Part shown: one piece after another, positions 10,409-20,710 of the stretch
How positions within the stretch are numbered: the stretch's first letter is position 1
How the letters are laid out: each line of letters starts with the position of its first letter
Assembly: GCA_049999725.1 (NCBI GenBank)
Contig: JBNGIS010018351.1
Span: 1 to 28,793 of the forward strand
Length of the DNA: 28,793 nt
Reading direction: 5' to 3'
Source: Haplomitrium mnioides
Lineage: Eukaryota; Marchantiophyta; Haplomitriopsida; Calobryales
Translations under genes and position numbers: made by a program
The notes under the pieces: generated by a model
The model's database searches: none
Told to the model about the DNA's origin: nothing
The model's input: only the letters and a program-made list of their open reading frames with translations

Positions 10409-10604
10409 AATCCAAAGTGAGACTTGCACCATGATTCAAAAATTTGCTAGTTGGTAGCTACCACCAACATGGTGCACCCTACTTTGCATTGAGTACCCCC
10501 TTTCCCAATCCAAAGTGAGGCTTGCACCATGGTTCAAAAGGTTGCTAGTTAGTAACCACTACCATCATAGTCCACTTGACTTTGCACTTAGTACCCCACA
10601 CTAC
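10409..10604 (+). repeat. 98 bp tandem duplication (two copies)
   Basis: AATCCAAAGTGAGACTTGCA at 10409 recurs as AATCCAAAGTGAGGCTTGCA at 10507. Both are followed by a CCATGRTTCAAAA stretch, a TTGCTAGTT block, a TAGCTACCACC / TAACCACTACC block, CACTTGACTTTGCA-like sequence and GAGTACCCC / TAGTACCCC. The copies are clearly homologous but diverged, more so toward their 3' ends. No gene is attached. Confidence 0.7.
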
Positions 10605-10810
10605 TTTGTGTAGACTACCCCCTTTGTCATTGTTTCTCATGAGCCTCTAAGCTCATTCAGAGTCATCTTTTTTCAGGCTTTCAAAGTGCAAGGTGGTCTC
10701 TCTAATGAGTTCACCACCTCTTAGACTTCCTACTCTTGATTACTAAAAATAGTGTTTTCTATTAAGAATGCTTAACATATCATGAGTCCCTCTAAAATGT
10801 AAACACCCTA

Positions 10811-10937
10811 GCTTATACTTGCTATGCAAGCTTTCTGCTACCAGTGCTTGACCACTTGACACTTGCAATAGTGCCTACACTTGATGTGAGTTCTCAAGTT
10901 TATACTTGTTTTGCAAGTTTTCTCCTACAAGTGTCTC
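10811..10937 (+). repeat. Imperfect direct repeat, about 87 bp apart
   Basis: AGCTTATACTTGCTATGCAA near 10811 is echoed by AAGTTTATACTTGTTTTGCA near 10898. Each is followed by GCTTTCTGCTACCAGTG or GTTTTCTCCTACAAGTG. This is an old local duplication of about 38 recognisable bases. Confidence 0.5.
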
Positions 10938-12626
10938 CTTACTCAAAGGGAGCAAATGAGTAGAAGATTCATGATTTAGCCTCCTTACTCCTTGTTTCTT
11001 TGGTTTCTTGAAAGTTTATATTTAAAAAATAATAAAATTAGTGAGAGAGTATTCATTTGCACAACGTACAAGTGCAAAGATAATTTGAAGACTTGACAAG
11101 ATGTTGCTATAAGTTTCATATTCAGATTGTTGTAGAGATGATAGTTTTAGATCACACACTTAGGCTGTAATTAAAGAGCCAATTTTGCTCCAAATGGAGA
11201 TTTTTTTGACTTGATGGACAGTTCTTCTAAAGAGCTTTCCAATAAGCCATCACATGTCCATTTTGATTGAGAAATAAAAACACATTTCTAGTTGCAAGAT
11301 GTCATGAGTTATGTGCATCCAAAGTTTGGATTTGGAAAAGAAGTGCATATGAAGTTCAAAATCATAAAAGAACATAAAAAATGCAAGTTCAGATTTGGAA
11401 GGAACATAAGTCAAGATTTGGAATTGGAAGGAGACAAAATTACAGACATAGATTCACAAGGGGAACTTTGGATTGAAAAGCAGAATTGGACTTGAATGAA
11501 ACTTGAGACAACATCTTTTAAGATAAGGAAAAATGATTGTTTTTGGATAGAAACTATTGTTCACATTTAAAGGAATAAATCTAGTCCAAATGAGGAGTTG
11601 TAAGACTTGTTGGAAAGGTTTTTCTAAAGGCTTTCCAATGAGCTATCATACACAATGTTTGGATGAGAATTAAGGATGCAATCATGATTGTAGGATTGCT
11701 ACAAAAAATGTTCTTGATGAAGACTTTGTTGGTGTATCCGATATGAGGATTACGATCTTACTTTGGATATAAGAAGCACTACATCAATCTACTAAAGAGT
11801 GCAACGTTGAGAAAAGATCAAAACTCTGAAATCTATAAATTTAATGTTGAAAATCAATGAAGTTGTTGCCTCATCTTTGTACTAAAAGGTTTTTGTAAGG
11901 GGTTGTCTTGGTGTTGCTAGTGTGTCTTTTGAAATTGTGCAATAGATAGAAGTGACCTAGGATGGGAGTTGATCAAGGCAAAGTTAAGCTCGAGTTGATT
12001 GTAGGCCCTACATGATCGGTTTGTGAAAGTAGAAGCCTTGTTAAATATGCTCAAGGGTTAGTCGATGTGTGAGGAAAACTAATCTTGTAGATGGAAAAAT
12101 AGGTATGGTTGGGCTTTGGCCGATGGGTTGAAGGTCATCACATCTTGTCAAGGAAATTGCGCAAGGTGTTGTATCGATTTTGAAATTGTAAATTGTTCCA
12201 ACATTTAGAAGAAAGAGGGAAAAAAGAAAGAAAATATTTTCAAAAGTAGCGAAGAAAGCTCCTTTGAGCTTGAATTTCACAGGAATGTGCAATTTCCTTG
12301 AGAGTCACAAAAGGCTAAAACGTTGCCATTTAATAGGATTAGGAACAAACCTTCAAATGTGAAAAGATTAGAGGAGCGAGAAGCTAGAAGTCAAAAGTAG
12401 GAAGCATAAAAAAAGCCTTTACAATATGAGCCACCTTCAAATGTGTGTTGAAGAAGAAAAGAAGATCAGGTTGGATTTACATGAGATTTAAGGAGTTGGA
12501 ACCTTCTTGTCATCAAAGAGAGACGAAAATCAAAAGCAACAAGTCTTGAGAGAAATAAGAAAGATTTTATGGAAAGAACATGTACAAATCATAAAAAGAA
12601 AGAAGATGAAAGTGATTACAACATAT
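10938..12626. other. AT-rich spacer before the satellite
   Basis: I see no gene. Two stretches, near 11228-11285 and 11627-11685, share a TCTAAAG(A)GCTTTCCAAT core and similar surroundings, suggesting an old dispersed repeat. Short open frames at 11292-11495 and 12507-12716 on the plus strand and 12041-12292 on the minus strand have low-complexity, lysine- or phenylalanine-rich translations without family resemblance. The last 50-100 bases may contain decayed edge monomers of the following satellite. Confidence 0.5.
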
Positions 12627-15600
12627 AATACAACAAGCAACTTAGATCGTAAACACTCTTTTTGCTATATGTCTACCAAACACAAGATCTCGAAGAGAAT
12701 GAAAAAAGAAACTTAGATCGTAGGCAATCATTTTGCTTTGTGTCTATCAAACATTTGATCTGCAATAGAATACAATAAACAAATTAGATCGTAGGCTCTA
12801 CTTTTGCTATATGTCTGTCAAAATAGTAGATGTGGATTAGAATACAACAAGCAACATAGATCGTAAGCACTCGTTTTGCTATATGTCTATCAAACATTTG
12901 ATCTGCTTCAGAATAAAAAACCAACTTGGATCGTAGGCATTAATTTTGCTATATGTCTATCGAACATCAGATCTCGATTAGAGAATAACAAGCCACTTAG
13001 ATTGTAAGCGTTTGTTTTGCGTTATGTCTATAAAACATTTGATATGGATTAGAATAGAATAAACAATTTAGATTGTAAGGGCTCATTTTGCTATATGTCT
13101 ATTAAACATTTGATCTACATTAGAATACAACAAGCAACTTAGATAGTAGGGGTTACTTTTGCTATATGTCTATTAAACAATACATGTGGATTAGATACAA
13201 CAAGCAACTTAGATCGTAAGCGCTTGTTTTGCTATATGTTTTCCAAACATTTGATCTACATTGGAACACAAAAAGCAACATAGATTTTGGGTGTTGCTTT
13301 TACTATATGTCTATCGAACATTTTTTGTGGATTAGAATACAACAAGCAATTTAAATTGTAAGCGCTCAATTTGCTATATGTCTATCAAACATTTGATCTA
13401 CATTAGAATACAACAAGCAACTTAGATTGTAAGGGCTCGTTTTGCTATATGTCTATCGAACATTAGATCTGCATTAGACTACAAAAAGCAACTTTGATTG
13501 TAAGCGCTTGTTTTGCTATATGTCTATCAAACACTAGATCTGCATTAGAATGCAAAAAAAAGTTAGACTGTAAACGCTTGTTTTGCTATATGCTTAGCAA
13601 ACATTTGATCTTCATTAGAATGCAACAAGCTACTTAGATCGTAGGCATTACTTTTGCTATATGTCTGCATAACATTAGTTATGGATTAGAACACAAACAA
13701 GCAACTTAGATCATAGGTGCTCATTTGGCTATATATCCATCAAACATTTGATATGCATTAGAATACAATAAGCAACTTAAATCGTAGATGTTACTTTTGC
13801 TATATGTGTGCTAAACACAAGATTTGGATTAGAATACAACAACCAATTGAGATCGTAAGTGCTTGTTTTGCTATATGTCTATCAAACATTTGATTTTCAC
13901 TAGAATACCACTAGCAACTTAGATTGTAGGCGTTGCTTTTACTTTATGTCTGTCAAACATTAGATCCGGATTAGAATACAACAAGCAACTAAGATCTTAA
14001 GCACTCGTTTTGCTATATGTTTATCAAACATTCGATCTACACTAGGAACACAACAAGCAACTTAGATCGTAGGCGCTACTTTTGCTATATGTCTATCAAA
14101 CACTATATTTCGATTAGAATACAACAAGCAACTTAGATCGTAAGCGCTCATTTTGCTATAGGTTTATCAAACATTTGATTTGCATTAGAATACAACAAGA
14201 AACTTAGATCGTAGGCAATACTTTTAGTATATCTTGTTCAAACATTAGATCTGGATTAGATTACAACAAGCAACTTGAATCATAAGCGCTTATTTTGCAA
14301 TATGCCTATCAAACACTTGATCTGCATTAGAGTCCAATAAGCAACTTACCTGGTAGGCATTTCGTTTGCAATATGTTGATCAAACATGAATTCTGTATAA
14401 GAATACAACAAGCAACTTAGATCGTAAGCGCTAGTTTTGCTGTATGCCTATCAAACATTTGATCTCCATTAGAATACAACAAGCAACTTAGATCGTAGGC
14501 ACTACTTTTGCTTGTGTCTGTCAAATATTAAATCTGGATTAGAATACAACAAGAAACTTACATCGTAGGCGCTCGTTTTCCTATATGTCTATTAAACATT
14601 TGATCAAAATTAGAATACAACAAGCAACTTAGATCATAGGCGTTGCTTTTTCTATGTAGCTGTCAAACATTAGATCTGAATTAGAGTACAACCAACAACT
14701 TAGATCGTAAGCGCTCATTTTGCTATATGTCCATCAAACATTTCATGTGCATTAGAATACAACAAGCAACTCAGATCGTAGGCGTTACTTTTGCTGTATG
14801 TCTCAAATATTAGATCTGGTTTAGAATACAACAAGCAACTTTGAGAAAAAGAACTTGTTTTGCTATATGTCTATCAAACATTTGATGTGTATTAGAATAC
14901 AATAAGCAAGTGAGATCATAGGCGCTACTTTTGTTATATGTCTATCAAACATTTGATCTAGAATAGATTACAACAACAACTAAGATCGTAAGCGCTTGTT
15001 TTGCTATATGTGTATTGTACATTTGATTTGCATTAGAGTGCAACAAGCAACTTAGTAGGTAGGCATAACTTTTGCGATATGTTTGTCAAACACTAGATGT
15101 GGATTAGAATACAACAAGCAACTTATATTGTTAGCGCTTGATTTGCTATACGACTATCAAAAATTTGATCTGCACTAGAATTTGACGAGTAACTTAGATT
15201 GTAAGCATTACTTTTGCTATATGTTTGTCAACTATAAGATCTAGATTAGAATACAACAAGCAACTTAGATCGTAAGTGCTCATTTTCCGACATGTCTACC
15301 AAACATTTGATATACATTAAATTACAACAAGCACCTTAGATCATAGGCGCTACTTTTGCTATATGTCTCTCAAACATTAGATCTAGATGACAATACAACA
15401 AGAAAATTAGATCGAAGGCACTCGTTTTGCTATATGTTTATCAAACATTTGACATGTATTGGAATACAACAAGCTACTTAGATCATAGACGCTACTTTTG
15501 CAATATGTCTGTGAAACATTAGTTGTGGATTGGAATACAACAAGCAACTTAGATCATAAGTGTTGGTTTGGCTATATGTCTATCAAACATTTGATCTGCA

Positions 15601-17056
15601 TTGGAATACAACAAGTAACTTAGATCGTAGATATTACTTTTGCTATATGTCTATCAAACACTAGATTTGTATTAGAATACAGCAACCAACTGAGATCGCA
15701 GGCAATTGTTTTGCTATATGTCTATCAAACATTTGATTTTCAATAGAACACCACTAGCAACTTAGATTGTAGGCGTTGCTTTTGCTCTATGTCTGTCAGA
15801 CATTAGATCTGGATTAGAATACAACAAGCAACTTAGATCGTAAGCGCTCATTTTGCTATATGTTTATCAAACATTCGATCTACACTAGAGTACAACAAGC
15901 AACTTAGATCGTAGGCGCTACTTTTTCTATGTGTCTGTGAAACACTAGATCTCGATTAGAATACAACAAGCAACTTAGATCGTAAGTGCTTATTTTGCTA
16001 TATGTTTATCAAACATTTGATTTGCATTAGACTACAACAAGAAACTTAGATAGTAGGCATCACTTTTGGTAAATGTGGTTCAAACATTAGTTATGGATTA
16101 GATTACAACAAGCAACTTAATTTGTAGGCGCTCATTTTGCTATATATATCTATCAAACACTTGATCTTCATTAGAGTGCAACAAGCAACTTAGATGGTAG
16201 GCGTTTCTTTTGCTATATGTTGGTCAAACATAAATTTTGTATTAGAATACAACAAGTAACTTAGATTGTAAGTGCTTGTTTTGCTATATTTTCCAAACAT
16301 TTGATCTACATTGGAACACAAGAAGCAACATAGATCTTGGGCATTGCTTTTACTATATGTCTATCGAACATTCTTCTGGATTAGAATACAACAAGCAACT
16401 TAGATTGTAAGTGCTCAATTTGCTATATGTCTATCTAACATTTGATCTACATTAGAATACAACAAGCAACTTAGATCGTGAGGGCTCGTTTTGCTATATG
16501 TCTATCAAACATTAGATGTGCATTAGACTACAAAAAGAAACTTAGACCGTAAGCGCATGTTTTGCTATATCTCTATCAAACACTTGATCTGCATTAGATT
16601 GCAAAAAGCAAGTTAGATCGTAAACGCTTGTTTTGCTATATGCTTATCAAACATTTGATCCGCATTAGAATGCAACAAGCTACTTAGATCGTAGGCATTG
16701 CTTTTGCTATATGTTTGCATAACATTAGTTCTGGATTTGAATACAACAAGCAACTTAGATCGTAGGCGCTCATTTGGCTATATGTCCATCAAAAATTTGA
16801 TCTACATTAGAATACAATAAGCAACTTAAATCGTAGATGTTACTTTTGCTATATGTCTTTTAAACACAAGATTTGGATTAGAATACAACAACCAATTGAG
16901 ATCGTAAGCGCTTATTTTGCTATATGTCTATCAAACATTTGATTTTCACCAGAATACCACTAGCAACTTAGATTGTAGGCGTTGCTTTTGCTTTATGTCT
17001 TTCAAACATTAGATCCATAGTAGAATACAACAAGCAACTTAGATCGTAAGCGCTTG
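12627..17056 (+). repeat. 71 bp satellite array, left part (about 62 monomers, 142 bp A/B dimers)
   Basis: The monomer runs from AACTTAGATCGTAAGCGCTC through TTTTGCTATATGTCTATCAA and ATTAGAATACAACAAGC, 71 bp. Two classes alternate. Class A has GTAAGCGCTCGTTTTGC, TCTATCAAACATTTGAT and TGCATTAG. Class B has GTAGGCGTTACTTTTGC, TCTGTCAAACATTAGAT and TGGATTAG. The dimer is therefore 142 bp. Larger order is visible: distinctive variant monomers recur in the same order about 1.84 kb apart (13841/15684; 14341/16185) and about 3.05 kb apart (13261/16311; 13841/16890; 13911/16960). No spacers, ORFs or terminal structures are present. Such arrays typically sit in heterochromatin or centromeric regions; location here is unknown. 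Confidence 0.96.
17052..17056. repeat. Target site duplication GCTTG, left copy
   Basis: GCTTG at 17052-17056 within the satellite motif is repeated at 20706-20710. Joining the flanks restores the monomer motif to within one T. A 5 bp duplication fits LTR-retrotransposon integration. Confidence 0.8.
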
Positions 17057-17674
17057 TGTCAGCCAGTGGAATAGGGGCTTATGCGGTTTACAAGGGACCA
17101 GAAGCGGCAGCGATGATAATTCTCCAATCTGAAGTGGTAAGATGAGCGGAAGGCACCACATTAACTCTAATCAGAAGATAAGCATGGGTTACTTCATTCT
17201 TCCGATCCGAAGTAGCGGAATCGGATTCATATTATGAAGGAAGGGGGCAAGAGCTAGAAATGTCAACGCCAAGAAGACCAGAAAGCAAGGGACCGGAAGA
17301 GAGAAGGAAGACGAGGCAGGGCGGAGGGGATTGGGAGAGTAGAGGAGAGCCGCAATGGAGTGTCAGGCCGAGGAGACCACAGGACGAGGTTCAAGGAAGG
17401 TCGCGCGTCAGCTGGGCATGGTAGGAAGCCATAACGAAGGATGACGGGTTGCCTAGAAAGTCAGAACGGCGGATTCAAGGTAGGGGACAATGGTGACATG
17501 CATCAGAGAGCAACGACAACACCAGAGATCGGGGGACGCCTCTTTCTCCAGGTAAACACAAATGCTTTTCCGTAGTCCGAAGTCCTCTCAAAAGAGGAAG
17601 GGTAGGAGTCCGATGCAAGTATCGAAAGAAGTTCATCAAAGGGTACACCCGAACAAACATCAGAATTGAGCCTT

Positions 17675-18110
17675 CCTAAGTGAGGAGACCTATTAAAGGG
17701 GTTCCGCTTGATCCCCCGATGTAGGGAGGACCGATTAAGTTGGATCTAATCAGCCTCTCTATGAGGGTTCCCCACTTAACAGGGATCCGTGAAGGAAGAT
17801 CCGACGGGTCCGAAGTGATGGCAAAGTGGCGATTGACAAAGCAAAGACTGGTCACTATTGCGGCGGTATGGAGGATTCTTTAAGGCAACGGCGAGGCAAA
17901 GTGAGAAGGATGAAACAGCGACGGATCATAGTTACGGACTCAGGAACTCCTTGGGGAGCTGCGGAAACGTGGCAGTCCCACCGTGCTTCACGGGTTCAGG
18001 GACATCTGGCATTCCCAAGGAGTCCGCGGGACTTAGCGGAAAATGGGGAAGCTCTGGGTAAACGGGTTCCGATTAGCCTCCATGAGTGGGAAGACCACTT
18101 AACGGGGATC
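17675..18110. repeat. Dispersed duplicated motifs in the solo LTR
   Basis: Blocks such as GGGTTCC, the CACTTAACAGGGATCCG / CACTTAACGGGGATCCG pair (about 17772 and 18093) and GATTAGCCTC / AATCAGCCTC recur within a few hundred bases, suggesting an old internal duplication. The open frames here (for example 17826-18179) overlap one another in several frames and strands, with no recognisable domain, as expected of G-rich DNA poor in stop codons. Confidence 0.45.
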
Positions 18111-18554
18111 CGACAGGAAAGACCAAGGGAATGGATGCGAAATAGTGACTTATCACGGGCCCAGCCAGACAAAGAGTGAACAAGGCGAAATGCTGATATA
18201 TCGCTAATCCGGCGAAGCAGCGGAAAGTTCGACAAGGTATGGTCTAAAAGTTCGACGAGAGTTTATGGCGCGCTTAGTTCTTATGGCAAAAAGGCGATGA
18301 AACGACGATTCGACCACAAGAAAAAGCAAGGGACTAGCAGCCGAAAGGGTGACCTATCGGAGTTTCGGCATTGGCGAGGACGAAAGTTCAACGGGGTACG
18401 CTGAAAGTTCGAAGTGGATCCACGGGGAGTCTGCCATAGTTCATATATCAAGAGAAGCAAAGAGCGAAGGAAGCCTCAGTTCTTATTGCGAGCGGGTTGC
18501 GAAGCGGCGACAAAAGGTACTGTTCTTACTCAGCGAGTGAAATATTTGACGGAT

Positions 18555-18804
18555 GACGTGGCGCTCCACTATGGTACGAGGGTTCCTGCGGGTTAACAAC
18601 GGGTCAACTACGGAATCCAGTCAATGCAACGGTCCGCCTACCCGCTTGTGGGGCGGCGTCGGACGGCGCGACGACGAATGACGTGGCGGTACGCTGTTGT
18701 TCAAGGGTTCCTATGGGTCAGCGACGGGTCAACTTTGGAGTCCGGTCAATGCATCGGTCCGCCTACCCGTTTGCGGGGCGACGTCGGACGGCGCAGTATC
18801 GAAT
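18555..18804. repeat. 125 bp tandem repeat (two copies) with ACGT-core motifs
   Basis: TGACGTGG recurs with GACGTGG starting at 18555, 18680 and 18805, exactly 125 bp apart. Both full copies share a GGGTTCCT block, an ACGGGTCAACT block, CCAGTCAATGCA / CCGGTCAATGCA, CGGTCCGCCTACCCG and a GTCGGACGGCGC block. They are very CpG-rich. GACGTGGC resembles bZIP (ABRE/C-box-like) binding sites, so this could be an LTR enhancer; function is inferred only. Confidence 0.88.
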
Positions 18805-18820
18805 GACGTGGAAGGCAGGA

Positions 18821-19064
18821 CACGTGGTGACCTGTGGTGTTCCGAGGGTGACGACGAGATTCCAAAGAGCGACGACGGGGTTTTGATGGAGTTCGTGGAC
18901 ACCTGACGACCTGTGGTGTTCTGAGAGCGACGACGAGATTCCGAAGAGCGACAGCGGGGTTCCAAGGGAGTTTGCGAACACGTGGCGACCTATGGTGTCC
19001 CGAGGGCGACGGCGAAGTTCCGATGATTGACGACGCGATTCCGGTAGAGTTTGCGGGCACGTGG
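18821..19064. repeat. 79 bp tandem repeat (three copies plus edge) with G-box motifs
   Basis: Units start at 18821, 18900, 18979 and (partial) 19058, each exactly 79 bp apart. Each starts CACGTGG (CACCTGA in the second), followed by CGACCTGTGGTGTTC-like sequence, GAGGGCGACG, a GATTCC block and GAGTTTGCG-like sequence. CACGTGG at 18821, 18979 and 19058 contains the palindromic G-box CACGTG. The repeat follows the 125 bp repeat within 16 bp, so the two families form one repeat-rich, probably regulatory, module. Confidence 0.88.
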
Positions 19065-19065
19065 C

Positions 19066-20705
19066 ATCTGGCGGGGGTCCGTGAGCTCTTGCGGAAGCAT
19101 GGCAGCTTGCAAGTGATCGCGGGGGCATGGCAACAAGGAGAATCAAGAAAAAACTAGGAATCTGTCCGCGAGATGTGACGGTTGGCCAATCTACGGGGTC
19201 AACCTACGAATCCAATCCTATCCCAAGTAAATCTCTTCGGATTTCTCTGCAAAAAGACCTCCTCGACAATTGCTTCGGGTCTGCGCTCGAACTGATGCTT
19301 CAAAGGAATCGAACCAGGATTGTGACGGGATTGCTGAGGCGTCCAAACGGCGAGGCAATTCTGATCGCAAATCTGCAAAGGAGAGCACTACAAATCGAAG
19401 GTAGGATTCAGCTAAGAGTTCTCCAAAAATCTTCCTTACCCAATCCTGAATGCTTCAACTGATACCATTAGACGCGAGTAGACTGACAAGTGTTAGCTTC
19501 TCAAGAAACAGAGGCCAACGAGAAAAACGGCCAAGTCCAGCGAGGAGAAAAGATGCGTTCTTGTTCAAGAAACCGTTGGGAGTGATGCGCGCTGCATGGG
19601 GGGTATAGCTGGGATCGATGCCAAAAGGAGGGGATTGGTGTAAATGCAAGCTTGCAAGTCGTGAGAGCGATAGCAGAAAGGAAGACACACGAGGGAGGGA
19701 GGACAGATTTCTTGAAGCTTCACTTGAGGCAGATGAACTCGAGCAGGGGGCTAGCAGGGGTGGAGGTGGACTAGAGGGGTGCTGGGAATCGCTGGGCGGG
19801 GAGCTCTAGAGGCTCAAGCGATCCAGGTGTACTCATCTCTGCGGGTGGACCAGCATCGGAGGTGAACTGATACTTGAAGGCTGAAGGGAATCTGGGTTGT
19901 CTTGAAATAGGTGGAGTGGGTGGCCAACAGTCGAGAGGACTGTCTTCCAGAGGTGGAAGTTAAACAAGACCTCTTCTGATCCTGAGGAAGTCAAACCAGG
20001 GCTTTTTGCGAGGGAAGGTAAAAGACTATCTGGAGAAGGGTGCATGAGTAGAGAGAGGACATGTCACTAAAATCGTAAGACTCATGAGAATGTTGGAATT
20101 GTTAGAATAAAGATCAGGAGTGCAAGGGAGGCAGTTAAGATCAGATCTTGGGAGAATCAGAAGAGCTACAGAGGAATGAGAGGAATGAAGGGTTGAGAGG
20201 TCACGACTGTGTTGTGGGGATCAGCCCAAGTTAGAGGAACGCTAGCGGAGTGTGTGGTGTTGTGTGTGCGGGGTTTAGTTAGTTTTGTATTATGTTTGTA
20301 ATTACTAAAGAGATATTACAGATCCAAAGTGAATAGGATCTCAGATCAGTAGGGGTCCAAGAATCAGAGTTAGAGGATAAGGCAGTAAGGGGACAGATCC
20401 CCTCCATAATTCAGATATCAAGACTTGATCCTGCATTGTAAAACTTTGAGTTTGGATCCTATTTTGGATCCTTGAAATCCACTTCAGAATTTGATCAGAG
20501 ACGCTTCTGTGGTGTGTATGAATGTGTGAATAGAGAATTGAACAAGGAGAAAGGTCAGTAAGGTGAGGAGGAACCCCCCTTAAGGCCTGAAATTGATAAC
20601 TTGGAGTGGGGCCATCTCATAAAAGAACTTGAACCCCGTAAAAGTCAACCTTTTCCTTCCAAAGAGCGGTGTTCGGAGGATAAGACTAGAAGGAGGGGGC
20701 TGATA
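19066..20705. other. Remaining right half of the solo LTR, no gene seen
   Basis: Purine-rich sequence on the plus strand, with runs such as GAGGGAGGGAGGACAGA near 19691 and AGAAGGAGGGGG just before the right end. GGATCC and AGATCC motifs cluster between 20320 and 20480. The minus strand near 19466 contains TGGTATCAG, the first nine bases of the common plant PBS, but the match stops there and no LTR pair supports it. Open frames are unconvincing. Confidence 0.45.
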
Positions 20706-20710
20706 GCTTG
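20706..20710. repeat. Target site duplication GCTTG, right copy
   Basis: This matches the left copy at 17052-17056. The satellite resumes at 20711 with TTTGCTATATG, completing the interrupted monomer apart from one T. Confidence 0.8.

Larger units (their letters stand above)
17057..20705. mobile_element. Probable long solo LTR (3649 bp) inserted in the satellite
   Basis: The insertion begins TGTCAGCC and ends GGCTGATA. These are inverted termini matching 7 of 8, and the mismatch is a single C to T change from an expected ...TGACA end. A 5 bp GCTTG duplication flanks it. TG...(C/T)A ends with a 5 bp duplication are the hallmark of LTR integration. No internal pair of long direct repeats, no RT or integrase motif and no gag is visible, so one LTR left after LTR-LTR recombination is the simplest reading. 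It is strikingly richer in G+C and CpG than its AT-rich surroundings, and the plus strand is G- and purine-rich. Alternatives: a non-autonomous element with unrecognised short LTRs, or an unknown insertion class. No source family could be named. Confidence 0.7.

Noticed and set aside
10123-10434. 103-codon plus-strand open frame in the spacer
   Set aside because: Composition and lack of any motif suggest chance; its end overlaps the start of the 98 bp duplication.
12627-17056. CRISPR-like look of short regular repeats
   Set aside because: Monomers abut head to tail with no unique spacers, no cas genes are present, and the setting is a plant nuclear genome.
17826-18179. 117-codon open frame inside the GC-rich insertion
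   Set aside because: Several overlapping frames on both strands are open here because the DNA is G-rich and poor in stop codons. The translation has no recognisable domain and is Arg-rich in several frames.
18729-19146. Overlapping minus-strand open frames of 78 to 127 codons
   Set aside because: They are translations of the 79 bp tandem repeat in three frames; periodic Ser/Arg/Pro peptides reflect the repeat, not a protein.
19460-19475. Minus-strand TGGTATCAG as a primer-binding site of an LTR element within the insertion
   Set aside because: Only nine bases match, the rest of the site diverges, and 17057-18290 is not similar to 19473-20705 as two LTRs would be.
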